A DNA stretch of 42,378 nt from Flavobacterium micromati (GTDB lineage: Bacteria > Bacteroidota > Bacteroidia > Flavobacteriales > Flavobacteriaceae): assembly GCF_900129585.1 (NCBI RefSeq), contig NZ_FQWF01000018.1, positions 1 to 42,378 of the forward strand. Reading direction: 5' to 3'. Each line of letters opens with the position of its first letter. Within the stretch, counting starts at the first letter, position 1. Positions 8,469 through 17,400 of this stretch are shown here, piece after piece. Both the position numbers and the translations under genes were made by a program. A model generated the notes under the pieces. The model searched no databases. It was not told where the DNA came from and saw nothing but the letters and a program-made list of their open reading frames with translations.

Positions 8469-10244
8469 CTATCCATAGATTTTTTGAAATAAATCTTTAT
8501 ATTTTTCCATTATTGGTTTTCTTCGCAATTTTAAAGTTGGAGTTAATTCACCGCCTTCAATAGACCAAATTTCAGGTGTTAATTCAAATCGTTTTAGCTG
8601 TTCCCAATGTCCAAATTTCTCATTGTATAAAGTAATTTCTTCTTGAATTCTAGCAATTACTTTTTCATTTGCGATCATAGCCTTATTAGTTTCACCAATA
8701 TCTATTTTATGAATATTGGCCCATTCTTTAATAAAATCAAAATTAGCTTGAACAAACGCAGCTGGCATTTTTTGTCCATCACCTATTACCATTATTTGGT
8801 CAATAAAACGCGATTGCTTCATTGTATTCTCAATAATTTGCGGTGCAATATATTTTCCACCTGAGGTTTTAAACATTTCCTTTTTGCGATCGGTAATCTT
8901 TAAAAAACCATCTTTGTCAAATTCGCCAATGTCTCCTGTGTGAAAGTAACCGTCAACAATAGCCTCGTTGGTTAGTTTTTCGTCCTTGTAGTATCCCATC
9001 ATTACATTAGGACCTTTACACAAGATTTCTCCATCACTAGCAATTTTTACATCGACTCCAGAGATTGTTTTACCTACGGTTCCTACTCTGAAACCTTTAT
9101 TTCGCATATCATTTACCGAAACTACTGGCGACGTTTCCGTCAATCCATAACCTTCCATCACCGGAATTTCAGCTGCTGCAAAAATTCTTGCTAATCGCGG
9201 TTGTAATGCAGCACTTCCTGAAACCATTAGATCTAAGTTCCCGCCTAAACCTTCTTTCCATTTGCTAAAAATAAGTTTACGAGCAATTTTTAGTTGGAAT
9301 TCGTACCAAAAACCATTTGCCCCGTAGGGCTGATATTCTAAACCTAAATCAATCGCCCAAAAGAATAGATTTTTTTTAATACCTGTTAATTCAGTTCCTT
9401 TAGCATAGATTTTGTCATACACTTTTTCTAATAAACGCGGAACAGCAGTTATTACAGTTGGTTTAACTTCTTTTAAGTTGTCGCTAATTTTATCGATTGC
9501 CTCACCAAAGTAAACTGAAACACCATAGTATTGATAAAGATATAATATCATTCGCTCGAAAATATGGCAAATAGGTAAAAAGCTCAATGCTCTAGTTGCA
9601 CCAGCTTGAAACGGTATTCTTGGCGCGCTGTTAATTACATTTGAAACAATATTATTGTGAGAAAGCATTACACCCTTTGGTTTCCCTGTCGTTCCTGAAG
9701 TATATATAATAGTGGCTAAGTCAAATGTATCCACTGAATTTTTTCGGTTTTCGACCTCGTCTTGGTTTGCGTTATCTTCACCAAGCTCGAGCAACTCTTT
9801 CCAGTTTTTACAACCTTCAATAACATTAAAACAGTAAACTTCTTTCAGTAACGGAACTTTGTGCCTAATTAAATTTATTTTCCTCAGTACTTCTGCATCC
9901 GAAACAAAACAGTATGTAGATTCAGAATGATTTAAAATATACTCATAATCATCCTCAGAGATCGTTGGATAAATTGGAACTGTTTGTGCAGCCGTTTGCA
10001 AAATTCCAATATCCATTATATGCCATTCGGTTCTATTATTAGTAGATATTATTGCTATTTTATCGTTTTTTTGAATTCCCATCCGTAGCAATGCTCTGGA
10101 AATACTGTTGGCTTTCGCCAAATAGTCTTGGGTAGAAGTTTTCTCCCAAATACCGTTTTGCTTTGTCACCAGCGCATCAGGAATATTTGAATATTTTTCC
10201 TGCTGATAATATGGGAAATCAAAAAGTCTGGTTACTGAAATCAT
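8469..10244 (-). CDS. fadD: Long-chain fatty acid--CoA ligase (AMP-dependent synthetase)
   Basis: ANL-superfamily adenylate-forming enzyme, 591 residues, that activates fatty acids to acyl-CoA with ATP. The ATP-binding P-loop-like motif is TIIYTSGTTGKPKG near residue 180. The second core motif is GYGLTETSPV, followed by the hinge region YFHTGDIGEFDKDGFLKITD. The C-terminal domain has the RKKEMFKTSGGKYIAPQ segment; long-chain ligases typically carry this type of sequence. It is oriented like the beta-oxidation operon but lies upstream of marR with its own terminator, so it is probably a separate unit. It supplies substrate to the downstream operon. Confidence 0.93.
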   Translation of the reverse strand: MISVTRLFDFPYYQQEKYSNIPDALVTKQNGIWEKTSTQDYLAKANSISRALLRMGIQKNDKIAIISTNNRTEWHIMDIGILQTAAQTVPIYPTISEDDYEYILNHSESTYCFVSDAEVLRKINLIRHKVPLLKEVYCFNVIEGCKNWKELLELGEDNANQDEVENRKNSVDTFDLATIIYTSGTTGKPKGVMLSHNNIVSNVINSAPRIPFQAGATRALSFLPICHIFERMILYLYQYYGVSVYFGEAIDKISDNLKEVKPTVITAVPRLLEKVYDKIYAKGTELTGIKKNLFFWAIDLGLEYQPYGANGFWYEFQLKIARKLIFSKWKEGLGGNLDLMVSGSAALQPRLARIFAAAEIPVMEGYGLTETSPVVSVNDMRNKGFRVGTVGKTISGVDVKIASDGEILCKGPNVMMGYYKDEKLTNEAIVDGYFHTGDIGEFDKDGFLKITDRKKEMFKTSGGKYIAPQIIENTMKQSRFIDQIMVIGDGQKMPAAFVQANFDFIKEWANIHKIDIGETNKAMIANEKVIARIQEEITLYNEKFGHWEQLKRFELTPEIWSIEGGELTPTLKLRRKPIMEKYKDLFQKIYG

Positions 10245-10576
10245 GTTAGAAAGATTAAATTTTTTCGCAAATTAATTAAAAATAAAATATTTTATTTACT
10301 TTTTGTTAATTAAATCTTTTTTTCTTCTATGTTTTACGAAATCGATTTCTTTAAATGGTACTTAATAGGCTGATTATGTATTAATTGTTAATATTTCACA
10401 GTGTTTTAATCGGCATTAGATTTTGTGTTTTATAACAGAGACTACTAATTAAAATTTAACTCAATTTTATAATGTATTATACTTAAAAGTGAAATAAAAT
10501 AAGATCAACAAAAGCGTTATTTATGTTTAAAAAAACCTGCATTTTAAACTTTAGTATTTTTTGAATGATCTTTTTA

Positions 10577-10597
10577 TACTAGGCACGCACAGTAAAT
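10577..10597. promoter_or_regulatory. Candidate MarR operator, copy 2
   Basis: TACTAGGCACGCACAGTA plus AAT, 18 of 21 identical to the site upstream of marR (8338-8358). The centre lies 17.5 bases upstream of the first T of the -7 element at 10603, the same distance as in copy 1. This links the flavin oxidoreductase to the beta-oxidation regulator. Confidence 0.65.
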
Positions 10598-10602
10598 TAA
10601 GT

Positions 10603-10610
10603 TACATTTG
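10603..10610 (+). promoter_or_regulatory. -7 element of the flavin oxidoreductase promoter
   Basis: TACATTTG, a full match to TAnnTTTG, 23 bases ahead of the ATG at 10634. As in the marR promoter there is no TTG at -33; the palindrome at 10577-10597 covers that zone. Confidence 0.65.
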
Positions 10611-10633
10611 CTTAAAATAAATTTTAAATTGTT

Positions 10634-11584
10634 ATGATTAAACCGTCGCTGACTTCACTTTTAAAAATTGATAAGCCGCTTATAATTGCTCCGATGTTTC
10701 TTGTTTCAAATACAAACATGGTAATCGAGGCAATGAGATCAGGTGTAGCAGGTTGCATTCCAGCTCTAAATTATCGAACATTAGAAGAATTGCGGGCTTC
10801 AATTAATGAGCTTAAATCAGCGAAGGTGACTGGAGGTAGTTTTGGATATAATTTAATTGTGAGTAAATCCAATACAAAATATAAAGATCAGCTTGCTGTT
10901 TTGTGCGAAGAAAAAGTTGATTTTATAATTACTTCCTTAGGTTCACCTGAAGAAACCATTAGATTAGCTCATAAAGTTGGTATTAAAGTTTTTTGTGATG
11001 TGACCGACTTGGCCTTCGCCAAAAAAGTGGAGTCTTTGGGCGCTGATGCTTTGATTGCAGTTAATAATTTAGCTGGAGGTCATCGCGGCAATTTTGCTCC
11101 AGCCGAATTAATTAAGGAATTGGATTTAAATACAACTTTGCCTGTAATTTCTGCTGGTGGTGTAAGTACTAAGTCTGATTTAGATAAAATGATAAGTTAT
11201 GGAGCAATTGGAGTTTCCGTCGGCAGTCCTTTTATAGCTTCATTTGAATCGGGTGTTTCTGATGATTATAAACAAGCGTGCGTTGATTATGGCGCAAAAG
11301 ACATTGTACTAACTGAAAAAATTTCTGGTACGCCATGCACAGTGATTAATACTCCTTATGTTCAAAAAGTAGGAACTAAGCAATCGTGGATCGAAAGGAC
11401 TTTAAGCAAAAATAAAAAGTTAAAGAAATGGGTTAAAATGATTCGGTATTTATTAGGGTCAAATGCAGTCACTAAAGCTGCAACAGAAGTTACTTACAAA
11501 ACGGTTTGGGTTGCTGGACCTACCATTGAAAATACAACGTCAATTCGATCTGTTGCAGAAATTGTTGGTATTATCACAGAATAA
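10634..11584 (+). CDS. NAD(P)H-dependent flavin oxidoreductase (nitronate monooxygenase family)
   Basis: TIM-barrel FMN enzyme of 316 residues in the 2-nitropropane dioxygenase/nitronate monooxygenase family, which also includes FabK-type enoyl reductases. Visible features are PLIIAPMFLVSNTNMV at the N-terminus (first strand), the AGGHRGNF motif with the His typical of nitronate monooxygenases, and the FMN phosphate-binding stretch ISAGGVSTKSDLDKM followed by GAIGVSVGSPF. Substrate cannot be assigned. It diverges from the acyl-CoA ligase and carries the same operator-like palindrome as the marR operon, so a role linked to fatty acid metabolism (for example as an auxiliary reductase) is an inference from regulation only. 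Confidence 0.88.
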   Translation: MIKPSLTSLLKIDKPLIIAPMFLVSNTNMVIEAMRSGVAGCIPALNYRTLEELRASINELKSAKVTGGSFGYNLIVSKSNTKYKDQLAVLCEEKVDFIITSLGSPEETIRLAHKVGIKVFCDVTDLAFAKKVESLGADALIAVNNLAGGHRGNFAPAELIKELDLNTTLPVISAGGVSTKSDLDKMISYGAIGVSVGSPFIASFESGVSDDYKQACVDYGAKDIVLTEKISGTPCTVINTPYVQKVGTKQSWIERTLSKNKKLKKWVKMIRYLLGSNAVTKAATEVTYKTVWVAGPTIENTTSIRSVAEIVGIITE

Positions 11585-11965
11585 TTTTTACCTGAGGAAG
11601 TAAAGTTAAAATCTGATAAAAAAATCTTGTGACACATCACTTTTTTAAAAAGATGTAATCTCACGAAAACTTTTGTGTTTTTGAACAAAAAAAATAATTA
11701 AAAATTTTTAAAGAGGAAGCAAATAGTTTTTTTAGGGTCTAACCTTTGAAAAAACTTATTTGATTGTTATTTAAATGTCCAAAAAAGTAGTTCATTCAGA
11801 CCCGATTGTAATTCAATTATAAGGTTAAAATTCTATCTCTATCCAAAAAAGATCATTTTAAATGCAACTCATGAGCGTAATTTTTTACTTTAAAAGTTAA
11901 TAAAGTCATTTCGCCTGCAGTGTGGTCTAGGTCAATAGGAAATTTATGGAATCAGACATCAATTT
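11585..11965. other. Gene-free AT-rich spacer
   Basis: 381 bases between the flavin oxidoreductase and the convergent DoxX gene. Only very short open frames are present. No convincing hairpin terminator, repeat or RNA was recognised. Confidence 0.5.
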
Positions 11966-12391
11966 TTATTTTTTTTGTATTTTCCATGCTTTCCATGATC
12001 CTGCTGACCACAAGGCCCATGCAATCAAAACGGGCTGAAAAAATAGTCGAATAAAGCGCGCTTTGTCAGAGTTTAAAGCCCCAAAAGCATCTTTACCGTC
12101 TAAATATTGCGCAATGTTACCTGGAAATACTAAAACAAAAAAGAGAGCTAATGCCCAGCCAAATTCTATTCGATATTTTGCCCATGTAGCTAATCCTAAA
12201 CCTAAAATTAGCTCTACAATACCAGATAGTATTCCTACAATATCTTTGCTAATTGACATCCAATTTGGTACTTGCGCCTGAAATTCAACTCTGTTAAAAG
12301 TTAGGTGACTAAATCCTGCAAACATCATAAAAATTGCCAAGAAAATGCGGAAAATATTTTGCGTAGTTGTGGTTTTTGTGTGGTTTGTCAT
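11966..12391 (-). CDS. DoxX family membrane protein
   Basis: Small membrane protein of 141 residues with four hydrophobic segments (FRIFLAIFMMFAGFSHL, the ILSGIVELILGLGLAT region, FGWALALFFVLVFPGNIAQYL and the C-terminal FFQPVLIAWALWSA), matching the DoxX/DoxD-like family. The family is linked to redox processes, but the function of this member is unknown. The frame stays open upstream to 12478, but those residues are not membrane-like in family fashion. The ATG at 12391 (MTNHTKTTTTQ) is preferred because the family begins just before the first helix. It stands alone, with no operon partner. Confidence 0.85.
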   Translation of the reverse strand: MTNHTKTTTTQNIFRIFLAIFMMFAGFSHLTFNRVEFQAQVPNWMSISKDIVGILSGIVELILGLGLATWAKYRIEFGWALALFFVLVFPGNIAQYLDGKDAFGALNSDKARFIRLFFQPVLIAWALWSAGSWKAWKIQKK

Positions 12392-13067
12392 AATTTTAAA
12401 TATTTTTAAACTGCTTACAATATTCATAAATGTAAAAATATTTTGTAAAAGAGACAACTTTTTAAAACTCCAAACCAACGATAATCGTCAATCTATACAT
12501 GCATATTTGCAAAAAAGTACTGGTTTAAATGGAGTTGAAATGAGTTTTGAATTTCAAAGTGAATTATTAATAATATAACATCTGATTAAACGTTAAGTAA
12601 TTTTTTCTATCCAAATAAGAATATAAACTGACATATTTCTATAATTATGAACAGTGTAAACTTGGGAATTATGTCATAATATTCAACTGTTATCCTACGC
12701 TTTTTTATAAATTTGAAAGTTTACAAGATTTTTGTACTGCAAATAATTCAATGTTTTAAAAAAATTTCTCAAGTTGATCATAAGTCAAATAATTTGAGTC
12801 GTTCGATTTGTCTATCTATTTAATGCTAATAATCGTTAATGATGTGCAAGCAAATATAATTAGTTTAAAAAAAAACTTAAAATTGATATAGTATCGACGT
12901 TGACACTGAGGAAATAATTTTTTGTCAAATTGATAAATAATTAGTAAAGTAAGATTGAGGAGAAAATCAAAGTAATAATCTAATTGCAGAAGATTTTAAA
13001 TGGTAGTAAAAGTTTTACTATTGTAATTTTAAAAAAATAGTAACCTTTTTTTGTTTTTATAAAAGGG

Positions 13068-13114
13068 AATTACTTCGCTTAATTTTAATATTCTAAAATT
13101 AAGCGAATGTAATT
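13068..13114. repeat. Imperfect inverted repeat (orphan hairpin)
   Basis: Arms at 13068-13087 and 13094-13114 pair over 20 bp with one bulged base, around a 6-base loop. It is not followed by a T run on either strand and does not sit next to a stop codon, so it is not a simple terminator. Confidence 0.6.
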
Positions 13115-13236
13115 AGCTTATAAAAATACTATTAAATTAATATTTGGTTACTAATTCAAAATATCATAAAATGTAAATTTTAGTGCAAATTCCAATGCAT
13201 TTTGCAACGCGGCAATTCCTCTTTGATAAATTTAAG

Positions 13237-13286
13237 ATTTATTTACATTATTCAACACGCATTATGTTAAAAAAATGTAAATAAAT
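13237..13286. repeat. 13-base inverted repeat upstream of the LysR gene
   Basis: ATTTATTTACATT at 13237-13249 and its exact reverse complement at 13274-13286, 24 bases apart. A third copy of the shared 12-mer TTTATTTACATT lies at 13327-13338 and overlaps the -7 element. These may be binding sites for the LysR protein; the AT-richness makes chance matches possible. Confidence 0.4.
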
Positions 13287-13332
13287 ATATTCTACTTACA
13301 AAAGTGCATTAAAATTTTAAAATATTTTTATT

Positions 13333-13340
13333 TACATTTG
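13333..13340 (+). promoter_or_regulatory. -7 element of the LysR gene promoter
   Basis: TACATTTG matches TAnnTTTG and lies 24 bases upstream of the LysR ATG at 13365. A -33 TTG is not obvious. Confidence 0.5.
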
Positions 13341-13364
13341 TTATGATAATCATTAAATAAATTT

Positions 13365-14288
13365 ATGAACTATACTTTACATCAACTTCAGATATTCCTC
13401 AAAGTTGTCAAAACGCAAAGTGTCACCAAAGCGGCGGAGGAGTTACATTTAACTCAGCCAGCAGTATCTATACAGCTTAAAAATCTTCAAGATCAATTTG
13501 ATATTCCTCTCACTGAAGTAGTAGGTAGAAGATTATATATCACTGATTTTGGCAACGAAATTGCAGAGGTTGCAGAAAAAATAATTAGTCAAGTTGAAGC
13601 TATTAATTATAAAACAATGGCTTACAAAGGACAATTAACTGGTCGATTAAAAATTTCAATTGTTTCTACTGGAAAGTACGTTATGCCTTATTTCCTAACT
13701 GATTTTTTGAAACAGCACCCCGGAATTGAATTACTGATGGATGTAACTAACAAAAGCAAAGTAATTAGCTCTTTAGAAAAAAATGAAGTTGATATTGCCT
13801 TAGTATCCGTTATACCAACTACATTGAATATAGAAAAATTAGATTTGCTTCAAAATAAATTATATTTAGTCACTAACTCTAATATAGAATTTAAAAACAT
13901 TGGAAATTCTAACGAAATATTCAAAGAAATCCCATTAATTTTTAGGGAAAAAGGATCAGGTACCCGTCAAACTATGGAAAACTTTATCGATCGAAACGCT
14001 GTGGTAATTCGGAAAAAATTAGAGCTTACATCTAATGAAGCTGTTAAACAAGCAGTAATTGCAGGATTAGGATGTTCTATTATGCCATTAATTGGAATCA
14101 AAAACGAGTTGCATAATCACGAATTACAAATCATACCTTACAAGGGGTTACCAATAAAAACTACTTGGAGTTTAATATGGTTAAAGGGAAAAAAACATGC
14201 GCCCGCCGCATCTTCTCTTTTAGAATATTTGACAAAAGAAAAAGATAATATCGTAGCAGATAAATTCAGCTGGTATGAGCAATATTAG
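13365..14288 (+). CDS. LysR family transcriptional regulator
   Basis: LysR-type regulator of 307 residues. The N-terminal winged helix-turn-helix covers about residues 3-62 (LHQLQIFLKVVKTQSVTKAAEELHLTQPAVS is the typical core, ending in IQLKNLQDQF and GRRLYIT). A linker helix follows, then a substrate-binding domain of about 210 residues (from GRLKISIVSTGKYVMPYFL) that would bind a small-molecule co-inducer. The target genes are not evident: LysR regulators often control a divergent neighbour, but the next gene upstream is DoxX, almost 1 kb away. Repeats upstream of its own start suggest autoregulation. Downstream it converges on purL, with a shared terminator. Confidence 0.93.
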   Translation: MNYTLHQLQIFLKVVKTQSVTKAAEELHLTQPAVSIQLKNLQDQFDIPLTEVVGRRLYITDFGNEIAEVAEKIISQVEAINYKTMAYKGQLTGRLKISIVSTGKYVMPYFLTDFLKQHPGIELLMDVTNKSKVISSLEKNEVDIALVSVIPTTLNIEKLDLLQNKLYLVTNSNIEFKNIGNSNEIFKEIPLIFREKGSGTRQTMENFIDRNAVVIRKKLELTSNEAVKQAVIAGLGCSIMPLIGIKNELHNHELQIIPYKGLPIKTTWSLIWLKGKKHAPAASSLLEYLTKEKDNIVADKFSWYEQY

Positions 14289-14352
14289 TTTATTTTCGAA
14301 AAAACGATTTACAGGACTGTTTTTTAATTGTAGTGATAAAAGTAATTTATAG

Positions 14353-14396
14353 AAAATAATAAAAGCACTCTCATTTGAGAATGCTTTTATTATTTT
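14353..14396. terminator. Bidirectional terminator between the LysR gene and purL
   Basis: Inverted repeat with 21-base arms (14353-14373 and 14376-14396) and one mismatch; the A/T ends give a T-rich tract in both directions. It lies between the two convergent stop codons. Confidence 0.85.
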
Positions 14397-14408
14397 AAGA
14401 GAAATAAA

Positions 14409-17400
14409 TTAAGAGTTTTTGATCCATTTCTTAGCATTTACAAAAGCTTCATGCCAAGGCGAAACTTCATCATTTCTATCGTTTGGATAGTGCGCCCAAT
14501 TCCATTGAAATGTAGAACGCTCAATGTGTGGCATCATTACCAGGTGTCTGCCGGTTCTATCGCACAACATTGCTGTATTGTAATCAGAACCATTTGGATT
14601 AGCGGGATAACTTTCGTATCCGTATTTTGCAACGATATTATATTGTTCTTCAGATAATGGTAAATTGAATTTTCCTTCACCATGCGAAACCCAAACTCCT
14701 AATGTTGATCCAGCAAGGCTTGACAACATAACCGATTTATTTTCTTGTATAACTACCGATGTAAATATACTTTCGTGCTTATGACTGTCGTTATGCAGCA
14801 TTTTTCCATGTACTTGATGTTCTGGATTAACCAATTCTAATTCCATAAACAACTGGCAGCCGTTGCAAATCCCCACAGAAAGCGTGTCTTCTCTTTTGAA
14901 GAAGTTTTTCAAGGCTGTATTCGCTTTTTCATTGTATTTGAAAGCTCCTGCCCAGCCTTTAGCAGAACCTAAAACATCAGAGTTAGAGAATCCTCCAACA
15001 GCTCCTATGAATTTTATATCCTCTAGATTTTCTCTTCCTGAAATCAGATCAGTCATGTGAATGTCTTTGACATCAAAACCAGCTAAATACATCGCATTTG
15101 CCATTTCACGCTCTGAATTACTTCCTTTTTCACGGATAATAGCTGCCCTTGGTCTTGCTACCCTCTCCTTTGGAGTGGGGCTGGGGGAGAGGATTCCCAT
15201 GAAATGTTTTGGAAAAACAAATTTTAATGGTTGGTTTTTATAGTTATCGAAACGCTCTTGAGCCATCCCGTTTTTAGATTGTTTTTGGTCTAATAAAAAG
15301 GAAGTTTTAAACCAAATGTCTCTGTATTTTGCAATATCAAACTTTAATTCTTCAATTTTTAGAGTACCAGATTCATTAACAGTTCCAATTTTAAAAAATT
15401 CAACTCCTTTTGTATTTAACTTATTTTCAAAAATAAAATCATCTTTAGACTGAATTACAAGTCCGATATTTTCCGAAAATAAAATTTTGACTAAATCTTT
15501 TTCTTCAAAATTATTGAAGGAAACTGACATTCCAGTTTCTACAAAAATTGAGTTTGAAAAACTATTTTTCTCCTCTTCTTTGAAGGGGCTTACTGAGGAA
15601 GGGCTAAAACACATTTCCAATAATGTTGTGATTAAACCACCGCTGCCAATATCGTGTCCCGCAAGAATTTGATTGTCTAAAATCAACTCTTGAATAGTAT
15701 TAAAAGCATTTTTAAAGAAAGCTGCGTCTTTGATCGTTGGTGTTTCATTTCCTATAGCATTCATAGTTTGTGCAAATGACGAACCACCTAATTTGAATTC
15801 GTCTTGCGACAAATTGATATAATATATTGAACCACCATCAATTTGAAGGACTGGTTCTACTACTTTTCTAATATCAGTACAGTTACCACCAGCTGAAATA
15901 ATTACCGTTCCTGGCGCAATCACTTCGTCATTTGGGTATTTTTGTTTCATCGAAAGCGAATCTTTTCCAGTTGGAATATTGATTCCCAATTCTATTGCAA
16001 AATCCGAGCAACCTTCTACAGCTGCGTACAAACGAGCGTCTTCACCTTCATTTTTACAAGCCCACATCCAGTTAGCCGAAAGTGAAATACCACTCAAACC
16101 ACCTTTTATCGGTGCCCAAACAATATTCGATAATGATTCGGCTATCGCATTTCTACTCCCTGCAACAGGGTCAATTAAAGCCGAAATAGGGGCGTGACCT
16201 ATAGAAGTCGCAATGCCTTCAATTCCTTGATAATCCAAAGCCATTACACCGCAATTGTTCAAAGGCAATTGCAAGGGTCCAGCTGTTTGTTGTTTGGCTA
16301 CTTTTCCGCCCACACAACGATCTACTTTATTGGTCAACCAGTCTTTACAGGCTACGGCTTCTAATAGCAATACTTGCTCTAAATAGGTAGAAATATTTTT
16401 TACATCATATTTTAAAGCAGGATAATTGTAAGTAATTGTTTTATCATTCATTACCGTTTTTGGAGAACTTCCAAAGAAATCTTCCAAAGCATAATCCATC
16501 GGTTTAGCAGCAGTAGATTTTGAAGCGAAAGTAAAACGGTGGTCACCTGTTACATCGCCTACTTGGTACATCGGAGAACGCTCTCTATCGGCCACTCTTT
16601 GTAACAAAGCAATGTCTTTTTGACCAATAACTAATCCCATTCTTTCTTGAGATTCGTTACCGATGATTTCTTTTGCCGAAAGGGTTGGATCACCCACAGG
16701 CAATTTATCTAAATCAATTAATCCACCTGTTTCTTCCACTAATTCCGAAAGGCAGTTTAAATGTCCACCAGCGCCGTGATCGTGAATGGAAACAATTGGG
16801 TTATAGTCGCTTTCTACCAAACCGCGAATAGCATTTGCAGCACGTTTTTGCATTTCTGGATTCGAACGCTGAATCGCATTTAACTCAATTCCTGAACCAA
16901 AAGCACCAGTATCTGCAGATGAAACCGCAGCACCACCCATTCCGATTCTATAATTTTCTCCGCCTAGAATAACGATTTTATCGCCTTCTTGTGGTTTTTT
17001 CTTAATTGCTTGATCTAATTTTCCGTATCCAATTCCTCCCGCTTGCATGATTACTTTATCGTAACCAATTTTGCGATTGTTTTCTTGATGTTCGAAAGTT
17101 AAAACAGAACCCGTAATAAGTGGTTGTCCAAATTTGTTTCCAAAATCAGAAGCTCCATTTGAGGCTTTGATCAAAATATCCATAGGAGTTTGATAGAGCC
17201 ATTTTCTTTCTTCCATTCCATTTTCCCATGGTTTATTATCCTGAGCGGAGTCGAAGGATTCTAATCTAGAGTAGGAAGTCATATAAACTGCAGTTCCCGC
17301 TAATGGTAACGAACCTTGCCCACCTGCTAAACGGTCGCGAATTTCTCCGCCAGAACCTGTTGCAGCTCCATTAAACGGTTCTACAGTTGTAGGGAAATTG

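Larger units (their letters stand above)
10245..10633. other. Intergenic region between divergent ligase and flavin oxidoreductase genes
   Basis: 389 bases, AT-rich, no ORF of note. The right end holds the flavin oxidoreductase promoter and the second MarR-type palindrome. On the ligase side only a near-match to the -7 element (TTAATTTG, minus strand) can be seen. No palindrome of the marR type is found next to the ligase start. Confidence 0.6.
12392..13364. other. Long gene-free AT-rich region upstream of the LysR gene
   Basis: 973 bases, very AT-rich. No protein-coding signal is convincing. It contains an imperfect 20-bp hairpin at 13068-13114 and three copies of a 12-base motif close to the LysR start. 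A TATATTTG box on the minus strand (12851-12858) has no matching -33 element. The remainder shows nothing recognisable. Confidence 0.6.

Noticed and set aside
12345..12578. Plus-strand ORF of 77 residues overlapping the DoxX gene start
   Set aside because: Composition follows AT-rich antisense DNA, no recognisable domain, and it overlaps the 5' end of a real gene on the other strand.
14353..14396. Miniature transposable element between the LysR gene and purL
   Set aside because: The arms, loop and flanking T tracts fit a bidirectional terminator between convergent genes.
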